The notes beneath the pieces were generated by a model. That model searched no databases. It saw nothing but the letters and a program-made list of their open reading frames with translations, and was not told the DNA's origin. The translations under genes and the position numbers were made by a program. From positions 39,287,803 to 39,351,802 of the forward strand of contig NW_020954557.1 of NCBI RefSeq assembly GCF_900497805.2: a DNA stretch of 64,000 nucleotides, given 5' to 3'. Below, in pieces: positions 1-11,556 of this stretch (positions are counted from its first letter, which is position 1; every line of letters starts with the position of its first letter). The DNA is from Vombatus ursinus. Lineage: Eukaryota; Chordata; Mammalia; Diprotodontia; Vombatidae.

Positions 1-293
1 ATGAAGAAGTATCAAGACTTAAAAAAAAAAAAAAACTTCAGGGAAAGATCTTAGTCATCCATTTCTAAATATCTCTCCAGATATCCTTAGAGGAGGGTGA
101 GCAACTTGTGAGGAATCTCCTCACATCCTCTAAACATCCTCAGGGAGTGTTGTTACCAGCCTTCCTACCTCACAGGTTTCTCGGACTTGGGGAAGAACCC
201 TTGAGTTTAATGTTATACTGAATGGGTCCTTCTGAATCAAATCCATATCTACTTCTAGGGCAACCTGGGAAATGAATTTGATCACAGGATAGT
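1..293. other. Non-coding, nothing recognised
   Basis: AT-rich sequence with a short A run near position 30. I see no repeat family, coding reading frame or RNA gene in it. Confidence 0.5.
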
Positions 294-482
294 AGATTTA
301 GAGCTTAAAGGAACTTGCGGAGCATCTAGGCCAACACCTTCATTTAAAGATAAGGAAGTGAATCCCAGAGATTTTAAGTTGCTTAGAAGTCCCTGGGTCA
401 TATAGCTAAGAAGAGGCTGAAGCAGGATTTGAACCCAGGTTTTCCTGACTCCAGGTCCAGAGATGTAACCATTATACCATGA
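294..482 (-). repeat. CORE-SINE (MIR/MAR1-like), reverse orientation
   Basis: It reads in the usual antisense order for this family: a GGAACTT/CATCTAGGCCAA start, a degenerate 'aaggaagtgaatcccagag' core, 'ggatttgaacccaggt', then 'cctgactccagg' and a 'ccattataccatg' end. The 'gaacccaggt' part is the antisense B box of the tRNA-like head. It is diverged, so old. Confidence 0.75.
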
Positions 483-1715
483 ATTTGGCACCCTCTGCAC
501 TAACTAGAGCAATTGTTTAGGTTTCTAGAAGCTTGCAAGGCAGAGGCCAACTACCAAAATGTTCAAATGTCCTATGGGGGCTGTCTGACTATAAAAGCAA
601 CAAAGCCTGATCACCTGAAGTCCTATTTTTTCAATAATTTTTTTCTTACAAGAGACATTGAATAGGAGAAATACAAATTACCTGAGTGGAAAGGTCTGAA
701 TTGCAATTTGGGTAAAGCTGCACCCCCCCATTCCCTTAAAGGGAACTAAAGCTTCATTGCTTAAATTAATTTGAGAATTTTTGTGCCATTAAGAGGCAAT
801 GCACAATTTGATTCAGATACATAACACAAGGCTACATAATTAAACATATATATCCTGAAATTAATTTTATATTCCCTTTTATAATGCAGTACACTTATAG
901 AGAATAACACATGGTCCTTGATTAAACAGCAGACTGTTGTTCAATCAAACAGCTCAGCATAGACCATAAAGCAGGAAAATGCAGTATCAGCACCAAAATG
1001 TGGTTATAGTGGATTAATATTCACTTCCACGTTCTTACCTGGGTAGCATAAAAAAGGAATGGTTTGTGAGTAAGAAAATGTTAAGAAACATTAAGCATAA
1101 CATATTTCTGATCAAATGTGAAAGACAATTGAACTCTCTCTGTTGACTGGAGATGTGAGGAGAAGAGCCCAGGAAGTTTGCCTTTCAAAGAATTTCTAAT
1201 CAGTTGTCAATGAATCCTATCACTTTTGTAAAAACCTTTCAGTGGAATTACTAAACTTGACAATGGCAAGTTAATTTATTTGATTTAGCATACCTTCTCT
1301 GGAATTTTCTAATTCATTAACAACAGCAAGGAAATCCATTAAATGGGGTGCATACTACTATGCAAAAATGTGGGAAAACATCCAACCTTAATAAATCCCC
1401 ATAAGAATGCATCCAACTCTTGATTATTGGGGCTTACAGGGATCAAGAAAATGAGATCCAAGGATAATCACCAAAAGTGATTTACTTAATAGTTCCATTC
1501 ACCTTTGTTCACCAACCCTCTCATCAGAGTAAAACCCAAGGAGGAAGAAGAACAATAAACTCAGATATTTTCAGTTTCATTTCATTTTCTTGTCTTCTTG
1601 CCATTGGAACCTTTTAAGGGATAAGGGAAACAGGCAGTTGAGGAGGGACCAGGTAGCCTCCAAACTGGAAAATTTTTCTTGACCACATATAGTTGATTGG
1701 ACTATTCAGGGTAAG
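483..1715. other. Unique AT-rich non-coding DNA
   Basis: About 1.2 kb without a repeat I recognise. It has several TTAATT/ATTAAT motifs and no convincing reading frame. It could hold conserved regulatory sequence, but nothing in the window alone shows that. Confidence 0.4.
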
Positions 1716-1876
1716 ATCAGAGTTTAAAAGCTGGAAGGTCTCTTTTTACCTTCTGATTTTACAAAGAAGGAACCTAAGACCCTGATAGGCCAACTGATTT
1801 TCCCAAAGTCACACATTTAGTAAGTAACAGAGCTGAGATTCAAATTTGAAATCTAGCATTACTTTCATTGCACCAT
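1716..1876 (-). repeat. MIR-like CORE-SINE, reverse orientation
   Basis: Shows 'ctgatttt..caaagtcacac', 'agtaagtaacagagctgag' and 'attgcaccatgg' in the order of an antisense MIR. Strongly diverged. Confidence 0.6.
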
Positions 1877-2384
1877 GGAACACTACAAAAAAAAAAACAA
1901 CTTAGAGCAGATATATAAGAAACTCATCCAAATGAGAATTATTCCTTTCAAAGTAGCATTTTGGAAGTCCAATGATGTGGCCATTGTTTCAGGGGTCACT
2001 GATAAGCATTGGAATTATGAAAATAGGGTTTGCTTTTGACCTTTTGACTGTCCTTTGCCTAGTATCTTTTTCACTAGATTTAAACACCAAGTATCTTTGG
2101 TTGGGCTTAGGCTTTTTTCAAAAATTAAATATTCAAAAAACAAAGATTTACTACTGTTGAGGCTATTAAAAAGAATTTCCCTTAGGCCCTAAAAGCAATG
2201 ATCAAAGATAGATTCCCAAAGTGTTTTGAGCAGTGAAAGCTTTGTTGGAGAAAATATCTGGCCTCTCAGAAACACTACTTTGAAAGGAAAAATTTATTTG
2301 GTGATATAATTTTGGTGTGTTTTCTTTTAAAAAAATCAGTCACATAATTTTATAATTAAACGCTCTACAAACTTTTATCTAAAA

Positions 2385-2503
2385 ATGTAAGCTCTTTGAG
2401 GGCAGGAACTGTCTCATTTTTACATGTGTATCTCCAGCTCCTAGCACAAAGCTCCTAGTCTGGCTTATAGTAGGTATTTTTAAATGCTTGATGATTGATT
2501 GGC
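2385..2503 (+). repeat. L2/L3-type LINE 3' end
   Basis: Carries the diagnostic CR1-clade 3' tail: 'aagctctttgagggcagg', 'aactgtctc', 'ctagcacaaag', then 'gatgattgattgg'. Only the last 120 bases are present. Confidence 0.8.
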
Positions 2504-3187
2504 CATAAATTTTAATGCATGACATGCCTGCATATACAACTTTTATGAGTTGTACTTGTGTATTGTGGTGAAAGTTGAGAGCTACATGGTGGACACAGAG
2601 TTAAAGCATAAGACTATTGGAATAGTCAGAAATAAAAATCAGAACTTTCTTTTCTTTCTTTCTTTCTTTTTTGTATTTTCTCCATTCTGTGCATGTTTCT
2701 TCTAACTCTAATAAGACATATACTGATCCAAAATGATTCTGGCAGCCAAAATCAAAAGTTAAAGCCACTTTAGAGCATACTATGGTACATATAAAAATTC
2801 AAACAGCTAGTTTTCCCCTAGGTCCTTAATTGTCATAGACTGACAATCACTGGGTTGCATTTACAGCGATTATTCATGACATGTCTGGTAGCATTATGAC
2901 CTTTCAGATCTTGTTATCTTCTTTGATGCTGGTAGAATTGTATTTACATTGATTGATACAGGGTAATGTGTTTGAGAGCTTGCTGGGGCAGTCTTTCACA
3001 AAATGGAGTCGTGATAGAAACATATGTAAAGAATGAAAGAATCCTGTAAATGTTGGTCATATGAGTAATACAAGCCATAGCTGGGAATAAAGAGGTTAAT
3101 ATGATCTATTGAGGTTCAATTGAGCCTGGGAAACACTTCTTTATATTGCATAAGTTTATGGATAAAAGAGTAGTTCTAATATCCATT
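2504..3187. other. Unique non-coding DNA with a short (CTTT)n
   Basis: No repeat family recognised except a (CTTT)n run at about 2648-2670. Confidence 0.4.
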
Positions 3188-3385
3188 TTCTTTCCCTTCC
3201 CTTCCATTTCCATTCCTCCTTTATGTCCTTCCTTCTTTCTTCTTTTCCTTCCTTCCTTTCATTCCCTTCCCTTCCTCCTACTCTCCCTTCTCCTTTCTTT
3301 CCTTCCTTTCTTCATTCCTTTCCTGCCTTCTCTCCTTCCCTCCTTCCTTCCTTCCTTCCTTCTTTCCTTTCTTTCTTTCTTTCTA
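3188..3385. repeat. Polypyrimidine tract, (TTCC/CTTT)n
   Basis: About 200 bases of almost pure C and T on the plus strand, built from TTCC and CTTT units with a few interruptions. It yields long reading frames on both strands rich in Ser/Phe/Pro/Leu or Lys/Glu/Arg, which are artefacts of composition. Confidence 0.95.
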
Positions 3386-4136
3386 TCAAAGGAATCAATG
3401 CTCCCCAGTTCATACTTTGTGATCCTAGGGACAGTCTATGCTTAGCCCATTTTAAGCTGAGGCAAACACCTGCATTAATCCCAGCTATTATACAAATGTC
3501 TATGGATGTTTTCATAGCATCACAGAATCCCATTGTTGGAAGGGACATCAGTTGTAATCACATCTAACTCTTGACCAAAGTACAAACCCTGTCCCCAGTC
3601 TCCCCTTGACTTTTGATTCTGAACCAGAAGGAACTTTATTGGATCAGCAGCTTTTTACTGGCACTTTAAATTATGCATAATTTGGCACTTAATTAGAGCT
3701 TGTTGACTTAAACTGATGTTAAAGCTAAACTGGGTTGTCTGAGTACATGGCTGAAATATGATTCAAAGCCATGCTTGTTCCCTAGATTTTGATAATTCTT
3801 CACTTTGAACTATAACTATAATTTTCATATTCTCAGAATAGGTAAGAAACTTTATCAAATACAAGATATACTCACATAAGGAAATTCAGTATCCTAAGGA
3901 AATAAATATAATGTACACTATTGAGTGGAAGGTCAATGAAAGGAGAAATAAAAGTGATACTGCCAGGTAGATTTGCTATAGAGCACCTAGACAGAAGGAG
4001 GAATTAGATGAGGAATTTGGGAAACATTACAAACCTGGCATAGAAATATGATATTGTAATGATGGCAGACTTCAACTGTTAAAGATCTCTGCCAAAGACA
4101 AAGCAGCTGATGCATCAGTGACCTGACCCAAAGATA

Positions 4137-4248
4137 TTTTCATCCTTCAAGTTCCTTGAGAGTAGAGACTATCTCATGTCTTGTCTTTCTATCCCGTCTT
4201 GCATGACATACATCAGGTGCTTAATCAATGCTTGCCAATCGATTGACT
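4137..4248 (+). repeat. L2/L3-type LINE 3' end inside the CR1 relic
   Basis: Contains 'aagttccttgagagtagaga', 'ctatctcatg', 'caggtgcttaatcaatgctt' and an ATTGACT-type end. This is the L2/L3 tail and it interrupts the CR1 remnant. Confidence 0.7.
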
Positions 4249-5046
4249 CAAAAGGAGAACTGATGATGAATTGCTATTCTTAACCTCATCCTCATCAACA
4301 AAGCAGAACTGGATGCTGGAAAAAGAAATGGTGAGAACCCTGGGGGCATCATATAGTATATGAAGGAGGGAAGCAAAGCCTAGCAAAATCTGGTGGGCAT
4401 TCTCAATTTGGGGAAAGCAGATTTCAAAGGGTTCAAAGAAAGAATAAGTGGGATCTCAGGGCCTAATATTCTTCAGGGAAGGCAATTCAAGAGAGATGGG
4501 AAACTAAAGAATGACATTCTCAAGACATAAGTAGAAATAATTGTAAAGAGAAAGCTGCCTAAAGAAACCAGTGTTCATTGACCTACTCAGACTAGTCAAA
4601 GGTGCATGTAAAGGAGGAAATCCAAGACAACTGAGGATGAAAACAAACAATTAGCATAGTCCTGTGAGAAGAGGGTCAGGAGCATTAAGCCTAGATGAGC
4701 TGACAGTGAATGATGAGGAAAATGAAAGGAGGCTTATTATGATTACAAGAGGAGGTTCAGAAGAGGGATGAAACTACATTTCATTGTCGACAGGAAGATG
4801 AGAAGGGGTGGACATGAGAAGGCTGAACTACTCAGCCGCTGTTTTGTGTCTCATTTCTCTTCTAAAGAGATTGATCTTTAAGCTGGGAAGAATGGCAAGC
4901 AGAGAGAAAATGGAAGCCTAAGATGGGTGAGAAGATGATAAAACAATATCTTGCCTCCCTCAATGACTCCGGGTCACCAGATTTGGAAGAATTCCACCCT
5001 GAAGTGCTGAAAGAACTGGCAGCTATGGCTACTGAGCCTCCGTCAA

Positions 5047-5177
5047 TGATTTTTTTTTGGGGGGGGAAGCAATCAGGGTTAAGTGACTTGCCCAAGGTCA
5101 CATAGCTAGTAAATGTCAAACGTCTGAAGTTGGATTCGGACTCAGGTCCTCCTGGCTCCAGGGCCAGTGCTCTATCC
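5047..5177 (-). mobile_element. tRNA-derived SINE with poly-A tail, reverse orientation
   Basis: Starts with a poly-T run (the antisense A tail), then 'ttaagtgacttgcccaaggt', 'cacatagctagtaa', 'ggactcaggtcctcctggct' and 'gtgctctatcc'. The A-rich tail directly after the 'cacttaacc' segment marks the poly-A SINE type, not the RTE-tailed type. It interrupts the CR1 remnant and is therefore younger. Confidence 0.85.
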
Positions 5178-5410
5178 AAAGTTAGTGGAGAATTGGAAAA
5201 ATGCCATAGGACTGGAGAAAGGCAAATCTCACAAAGAATATAAAAGTGTAGTCTGCAAATCATAGGAGAGTGAGTTCAATTTGTATTCTTGAAAAAATTC
5301 TAAAATTAAAGGAATGGTCTCTGAAGGCCCAAAAAGACACTGAAATGTCTAACTCAACATGGATTTAGCCTCAGAATGAGCTGTGTCAGTTCTAACCCAG
5401 GCTGCCTCTT

Positions 5411-6544
5411 TTTTTCTGTTCAAAAAAAAAATTGATGGTTTCTATACTTCGTATCTTCAACTTCTGGGTTAGTTTCCCATTCTTGGTAAGTGATAAAGAG
5501 GACAGGAAGTTTTCCTGAGGTAGTTTTTCATCTGTATCACAACAGCAATTGACCTTCCCCCTCTCCCTGGGTATTTACCCACTCTCTCACCGACTCTGCC
5601 CCCATCCCAATCCTCTGAATTCTCCTCCTTTCCCCAAAACCCTCAGCCATTAGCTTTACCTGTGTAGGTGCCTTAGCCCTGCCTCCTCCAACGCTGCCAA
5701 GGAGATCATGATCCCAGAAGTGGAAGTCTGCAGATGTAGGATTTCCTAACATCCCCCTCTTTGACTTCTGAGAGTTTTGGTTTGTTCTTAAGGCTAAAGG
5801 GACTTGTGAAAGCTGGAAGAAAAGAGAGAAGGAAAGCAAAAAAGGATAAGAAAGTCACCATTACAAACTTGGGTGGGGGTGTCTTAAAATGAAGTGAAAG
5901 TCATAATCCCTTCTGGCCAGGCTTAAGTTTAGGAGTCTTTGGAGTGGCAGAAACACTGTGGCACAGGGCTTGGGACACCTCAGAGACTTCTGGTGTTGAT
6001 CTGACCCAGAAGGGCAGGTGCCTGTTGGTGAGACTGACACTGCAGATTTTCTCCAGTGTTTTCTAGGAGACAATAAGCTGTCCTAATTTACCTGTCTTTA
6101 CCTATTTTCTGACTCCTATGAGGAGTCAGAGGGGAGGGACATGGCTGGCCATAGCATCCTCCAACAGTAAACAATGTAGTTGCAGCACAGAATTGTTGAC
6201 ATCTTTAATCATTGCTCTAATCTATTTTCTCTTTCCCAAATATATGTTGTCCCTTTGATCACCATTCCCTCCATGTGCTTCTGGGAACTGTATAAAAAAG
6301 ATAGCTACTTTAACCATGTCAGTTGTATTTTGTTTTAATGAAAGCAGGAGACTGAATATGGAGAGAGAAAAACCAAAAGAAAAGAGATTAAGGGTATCAA
6401 GGCTTATTTTTTATAAAATACACATTAATACTTCCAGAGTCAGCTTTCTGGATGAAGGTTTCAGGATTTAATTATTAAGAAAGATAACAGTTTACTTTAA
6501 GGAGAAAGAGAACACTCTTTGGGGTCAGATATTAGTATCATTGA
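5411..6544. other. Unique non-coding DNA with one weak L2 piece
   Basis: Mostly unrecognised. About 6216-6290 ('ccaaatatatgttgtccctt') resembles part of an L2-type element also seen at 11.5 kb. Frames of 70-100 codons on the minus strand have no family signature. Confidence 0.4.
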
Positions 6545-6807
6545 GGGTAGCCAGACGGTGTAGTGAGTGGATAGAGTGCCAGGCCTAGAGTCAAGAAGAC
6601 TAATCTTCCTGTGTTCGAATCTGGTCTCAGACACTTACTATCTATGTGACCCTGGGCAAATCACTTAACCCTATTTGCCTCAGTTTCCTCATCTGTAAAA
6701 TGAACTGGAAAAAGAAATGACAAATCACTCCAGTATCTTTGCCAAGAAAACCCCAAATGGGGTCACAAAGAGTAAGACATGCCTAAAAAACAACTCAACA
6801 ACAAAAA
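6545..6807 (+). mobile_element. tRNA-derived SINE with RTE-type tail
   Basis: Near full length. It has a tRNA-like head ('gtgagtggatagagtgcc', B box 'gtgttcgaatc'), a middle 'ctcatctgtaaaatgaactg', then the RTE-like tail 'gtatctttgccaagaaaac', 'ccaaatggggtcacaaagag' and an ACAACAAAAA end. The tail matches the 3' end of RTE/BovB-type LINEs, which are thought to mobilise such SINEs. Confidence 0.92.
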
Positions 6808-7110
6808 CATTAGTATGAAAAGCAAGCCAGTAGTCATAGGAGTATGTAACCAGCAAAACAATGACTATTTTTTTTCCTTTCCCTTGAAAATTTGGTCTTG
6901 AAAGGGAAAGCCATGACCCTGAAAGTGAGTGGCAGCCAGGGAAACCCTGACCACATGAAGGGAGGGGAAGTATGTCGTGCAAGCATGCTCAGTAAGTGCC
7001 TGGCTCAGTACATGTCTGATAGCTCAACATGCCTCCCTCATATTCCCCATATGGTGGTGAAACCTACTTCCCATCCTCCATTAAATCCCATACCTTCTAT
7101 CAAATATATC
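6808..7110. other. Unique non-coding DNA
   Basis: No recognised repeat. The 85-codon frames on both strands here are accidental. Confidence 0.4.
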
Positions 7111-7111
7111 T

Positions 7112-7625
7112 ACAGACAAGACGAAGATATGTGGACTGGATCTCAGTAGAGTTAAATGGATGTGATACTGGCTGACTGACCAGACCCAAGAAATGTTAAT
7201 TGACACATCAATTTCAACCGGGAAGAAGGTCTCTAAGGAAATATTGAAATACTCTCTCTTTGGACTTAACCTACAGATAACACAAGACTGGAAAGGATAA
7301 CTGATGTTCTGAATGATGCAATTAGTATGTTAACATATCTTGACTACCTGGACTGGTGAGTTGGAGCTAACTAGATAAAATTTTGAATGGAATGAATGCA
7401 AAGTCTTGAACGTTGGTTGAAAAAAAAACTGCAGAAGTGCAAGAGAGAACAAATATAGCTGAAATAGTTCCTATGAAAAAGGCGTCATGATGATCCTGGT
7501 TTTTTAGTGGTCTTATACTTCAATATCAGTCATCAGTGTGATGAGGCAGTTTTTAAAAGTATAAAGGTGAGGTTTTGATTGACTGTATCAATTATCACCC
7601 ACTCTGCCCAAAGTAAGTGATAAAA
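7112..7625 (+). pseudogene. CR1 LINE ORF2 remnant (late reverse transcriptase)
   Basis: 'gactgaccagacccaagaaa', 'tcaatttcaaccgggaagaa' and 'ggtctctaagg' follow the CR1 sequence that encodes the NWLxDRTQxV..G..S.WKEV block. Next come 'agataacacaagactggaaa' (the FADDTK region) and 'gtcatcagtgtgatgagg' (the QCDAA region). Same strand and order as the CR1 piece at 3955-5410, so probably the same insertion. Many frame breaks. Confidence 0.7.
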
Positions 7626-7800
7626 TACCCTGAAACTTTGTCAAGGTGAAGAGAAGTCTCAACCAATCAATCCAAACTTTGGATTAAGTTGAAAAACACT
7701 TGCATAAGTTGGAGTGATGCTGTCAAAAAGAGAGTTCAGAGTAGCTAAAGGAACTTAGCCAGGCCTTATGGGTGTTCTATAAAATAGCAAACTGGTGCTA

Positions 7801-8055
7801 AAAGAGAGAGATCTATATATCTCTATCTATCTATCTATCTATCTATCTATGTATATACATATATATATACATATATATGTGTATATATACATATATATAC
7901 ACATATATATGTGTATATATATACACATATATACACACATATATACATATATATGTGTGTGTATATATACACACATATATATATACACATATATATGTGT
8001 GTATATATACACACACACACACATATATATATATGGAGAGAGAGAGAGTGGAAGT
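7801..8055. repeat. Compound microsatellite (ATCT)n-(TA/TG)n-(GA)n
   Basis: About 12 ATCT units, then some 180 bases of alternating TA, TG and CA blocks with strong self-complementarity, then a short GA run. Frames of Ile/Tyr/His/Cys on both strands are composition artefacts. Confidence 0.95.
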
Positions 8056-8640
8056 CCAGAGAGATTTCAAAGGATTAGCAGAAAAGAAAAAGGAGTGGGG
8101 ATAACCAGACATGAGCTAGAGAAAATCAGAAACCCAGGAGCAACCAGCACAAGAGGAAGAGGAAAGTAGGCCTGAGCTGTGGTGCTGAAGGGCGACATCC
8201 AAGAGGGTCATCAACTCTAAAAGCACCTCAGAGCAGAAGTTTGGGGCTGACTCCATATGTTGACCACACCTCCTCCAGCGCCAAGGAAAGCTCCAAGAAA
8301 GTCTTCTCTTTCTCCAACTTCTCCTTCCAGTACTTATCAACAAATACTCTGCAGTTTCTTTACCAAAATGTTGATGGTAACCTGAATTTTGCCTTAACCA
8401 CAAAGATGCAAGGGTTTACTAGAGATAGACAGGAGCGTAAATTAAGGTAGAGAGCCAAACTCTGCCTAAATGTTAGGAATTTTCATAACTGGGGGAGCAG
8501 AGTGATTGTGACAGTACCTCTATTTTTTTCCCTAACATAAACTCCTCAAAGCTGAAGAGGAGGCAATTACACATATCTGGTAAACCTGAGGAGCCTTGCT
8601 ATTCATCCTCAACTTAACAGGAGCTAGTCATTGTAATATA
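8056..8640. other. Unique non-coding DNA
   Basis: No repeat or gene recognised. The minus-strand frame at 8116-8403 has no family signature. Confidence 0.4.
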
Positions 8641-8730
8641 GCGTGTAGGTGGCGCAGAAGATAAGAGCACCAGGCCTAGAGATGGGAAGACTCATCTTCC
8701 TGAGTTCAAATCGGGCCTCAGATACTTCCC
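8641..8730 (+). mobile_element. tRNA-derived SINE, 3'-truncated
   Basis: Head only: 'gtaggtggcgcagaagataa', 'gagttcaaatcgggcctcag', stopping at 'gatacttcc'. It lies immediately before a CR1 3' end. Confidence 0.85.
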
Positions 8731-9012
8731 AGCTCTGTTCTTTTTGGCCTGCTAGGGCAGAACTAGGAACAATGGATAAAATTTACAGAAAGGCAGATTT
8801 CAATTCAATATAAGGGAAGAAACTTCCTTAAAATTAGCATTATCCAAAAATGGAGTATGTTACCTTAGGAGGTAGATGATTCCCCCCATTAATGGACCTG
8901 TTCAAACAGTAACATTTGTCAGCAATATTGTAGACAAGATTCATATTTTGTTTAAGGATGGAACTAATTCACCTTTATGGTCCCTTTCAACTCTGGAATC
9001 TGTGATTTTAAG
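8731..9012 (+). repeat. CR1 LINE 3' end
   Basis: Follows the CR1 3' UTR: 'tttttggcctgctagggcag', 'aactaggaacaatgg', 'gaagaaacttcctt', 'ggtagatgattcccccc', 'ttgtagacaagattc', then 'ctttcaactctggaatctgt' at the end. It is the third CR1 block on this strand within 5 kb. Confidence 0.85.
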
Positions 9013-10484
9013 AAATTTATTATAATATTGAGAATGGAAAATATATCCAATGATAAAACTTGCAGCACTCTATGTTTCCATGTATATTGTATGTCCATCT
9101 CCAATCCTGTTTTTTTGGGGGGAAAAGCTACTCTCTTAGCCTTCCTCTTATCCTCCACCCTTATCTACCTCCTTTGTCTACCTCCTCTCATTTCCTAACC
9201 TTTCCTTTAGTTTTCCTTCCACCTACATATCTTTTGTCCATTATTTTCACTTTCCCCCAGCTTCTTGGCAATTCTTGCTAGGTGGATGTGAATAATCCTC
9301 CCGACTTATCTCCAGTAGAGTTACACCTGAGAAAAGATTTACAGTGCCTTTGGATGGGAACAATATGTCTCTTTCCTCAAGGAATGTGATCTGGGATTTT
9401 ATATCACAGAAGCCAAAAGTGGACTCTTTTGGAAACCTGATGTTGTGATGCCAACTCTAAAAAATAATGTCAAACTTTGTTTCTTCATGTGCAAAGTTAA
9501 AGGTATGTGATCAAAGTCAGTGACCAGCCAGGGGAACTTCAACTGAAAAACAAACAGAACCTTTTCCTTAGCAGCAATTGTCTTAGCTTTAATTACCAGG
9601 CTAATTGACTCATCTGTTCACCTTACTTTGTGAGGACAGAACACATAATCTAGTTTTTTTCAAGAACAAGTGCTCTGGCACATAATTGGATCCAATGTAC
9701 CTTTAAGAGTAAAAATGGAAATCAATGGGTAGGAAGTTTTAATGACTCCAAAATGTGTGTATATTTTGTAAATTCTTTTATTGTTTGAACATTGAATAAA
9801 ATTAGCCAGGAACTTAAAACTTCTTTCTGAGAAATTCCAACGATTAGGTTTATAGCCAGTTGCTGTACAACAGCTGTCTGTCCCCCTGGGTTTCAGTTGG
9901 CAAGAATGGGAGGAAGCATATTTTGCAGCCCAGTGCCCTTAGATAGGGAATCTTTTTGATCCCCTGAGACCTGGCTTAGTCCCAATATCAAAACAGAGAA
10001 ACAGATGCCAAGACCCATCTTACTGAGAGCTTTAGCTAACTTTGCACCCATCCTTTCCTTAGGCCCTATAGCTGAGTATGAGGGACCAGCTGAAAAAATA
10101 TAGCCCCCTGGGAGTAGTGAATAATTAAGTAAAGTTGAATTTAATTCATTTGGGGGAAATAGGAGAATCCTACAGAGTGTAAATTAAATTCTTCAGCTCC
10201 CCACAAAATTCAAATATGGCCATTTGGGCTAGATAATTCCATGAAGATATATGGGTTATAAATCCCTTTCTTAGGCTCCACCACCAGTTCCCAGAGCCTG
10301 TTTGCCAACCCTCTGAAAGAAAACTAGATAAACAAAGTACTTTACAATTGTTCTGTATTATATGCAATGCAAAATGTAGAGGCCCTGTGAGTCCTCAGCT
10401 GCTCATCACAGAGTACTTGGTATCTGAGCTCGACCACTTGAAAAGTATTCTATAAAAATATACGTTTGATCATATATTGATCTT
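9013..10484. other. Unique non-coding DNA
   Basis: About 1.5 kb with no repeat I can name. Stretches near 9530-9660 and 9820-9900 look non-random and could be conserved, for example 'ttagctttaattaccaggct'. Not demonstrable without alignment. Confidence 0.4.
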
Positions 10485-10665
10485 TTAGATTCCCCCTTAA
10501 CTCTCAAGCCTTCCCTGCATTATTGTCTCCAACTGATCTTGTATATAGTTTGTACATAGTTCTCTGTGTGTTGTCTCGTCCATCAGACTGTGAGCTCCTT
10601 GACAGCAGGGACTGTTTCTTTCTTTGCATCCTAAGGCTTAGCATACAGCCGTGCACAGAGATCAA
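10485..10665 (+). repeat. L2/L3-type LINE 3' end
   Basis: Shows 'cagactgtgagctccttgac', 'agcagggactgtttctttct' and 'ggcttagcatacagc', the standard L2/L3 tail sequence. Confidence 0.8.
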
Positions 10666-10930
10666 CCACCCTATAAAAACAGCTCACTTTTATGGGCTAT
10701 TGTCACCACCTCCTTAGATTTCTGCTGCAAAGCTGACATGTTCATAAGCATGACCATCATGACATTAGTCATGTTCCATAATAGCAGCCTCAAGTGCCCT
10801 GATAAGCTTAAAAATTTGACTACTTCATTCAAAGTCAGATACACTTTAAAAAAAAATCTTACCAGGACAAGGGCATGAATTGCTTTGTTTCATGTTTCAT
10901 ATTTCAAATTCAATGCCTTATCACTTCATG

Positions 10931-11245
10931 TTTTTACTATTTCTTTTTTTTAAAATATGTTTTATTGATGCCTTTGTCTTTACATCACAGTCATCCTCCC
11001 CAGTGAACCCTTCTTTGTGAAAGCAATTTTTTGGGGGGTGAGATTTCAGACCTTTATTTAAACCAAGTAGCTACCATTAAGCATGTCAGAATATTAATTT
11101 TTCATTTCATTTTCATTTTTATATATGCATATTTTATTTTCCCCCAATTACATGTTAAAATTTTTTTCAACTTTTTTTTGTTTTGAGTTCCAAATTCTAT
11201 CCCTCCTTTCTCTCCTCTCCCTCTCCCCTCCATAGATTACCAGCC
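10931..11245 (-). repeat. L1 3' UTR piece(s), reverse orientation
   Basis: 11125-11240 is the antisense of the marsupial L1 3' end: it reads 'cccccaattacatgtt', 'tttgagttccaaattc', then a CT-rich run (sense: GA-rich, 'gaatttggaactcaaaac', then the tail). 10935-11000 looks like another L1-type antisense tail. Confidence 0.7.
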
Positions 11246-11556
11246 TCCTGTATTTTTATCTCTCTAATCTATCTATACACTATAGCCAGATTACTTTTTT
11301 CTAAAATTCTACTTTAATCATATCATTCTCCTGTTTAAAAAAGCCTTCATTCACTAGTTTCTCCCTGCTACAGGATAAACTTCAGTTGCCTTAATAAGGA
11401 ATTCAAGGGCTTCCTCAATCTAGCTTAAGCCTCTCTTTCCAGTGTCTTTCCCTCTACTTCCTATTTCAGATCTTCCACTCTCTGTCCTTCAGCCTACTCA
11501 TTATTCCCCAGATATATGTTGTGGTTTTGCTCACCATTCTTTCCATGTGAAATTCC

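Larger units (their letters stand above)
3955..5410 (+). pseudogene. CR1 LINE ORF2 remnant (linker to early reverse transcriptase)
   Basis: The best window is 4923-5045, where a plus-strand frame gives SGSPDLEEFHPEVLKELA. This matches the CR1 pattern (SPGPDELHPRVLKELA) that leads into the reverse-transcriptase domain. After the SINE at 5047-5177, 'gagaattggaaaaatgcc' and 'ggaaaggcaaat' continue the CR1 sequence, followed by 'tcaacatggatttagcc'. Upstream, 4030-4860 fits the endonuclease-RT linker weakly. The frame is broken many times. An L2 3' end (4137-4248) and a SINE are inserted. CR1 has been dead in mammals for a very long time, so this is a deep relic. Confidence 0.75.

Noticed and set aside
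2643-2672. Short tandem repeats considered as a CRISPR-like array
   Set aside because: Simple tetranucleotide repeats without unique spacers, in a vertebrate-type nuclear sequence.
3146-3567. Ser/Phe/Leu/Pro-rich frames of about 100 codons
   Set aside because: They translate the polypyrimidine tract.
6545-6807. tRNA-like A and B boxes in SINE heads, considered as tRNA genes
   Set aside because: The B-box 'ggttcaaatc' motif is followed by SINE body and tail in every case; no complete cloverleaf was seen.
7795-8169. Tyr/Ile/His/Cys-rich frames on both strands
   Set aside because: Microsatellite translation, not protein.
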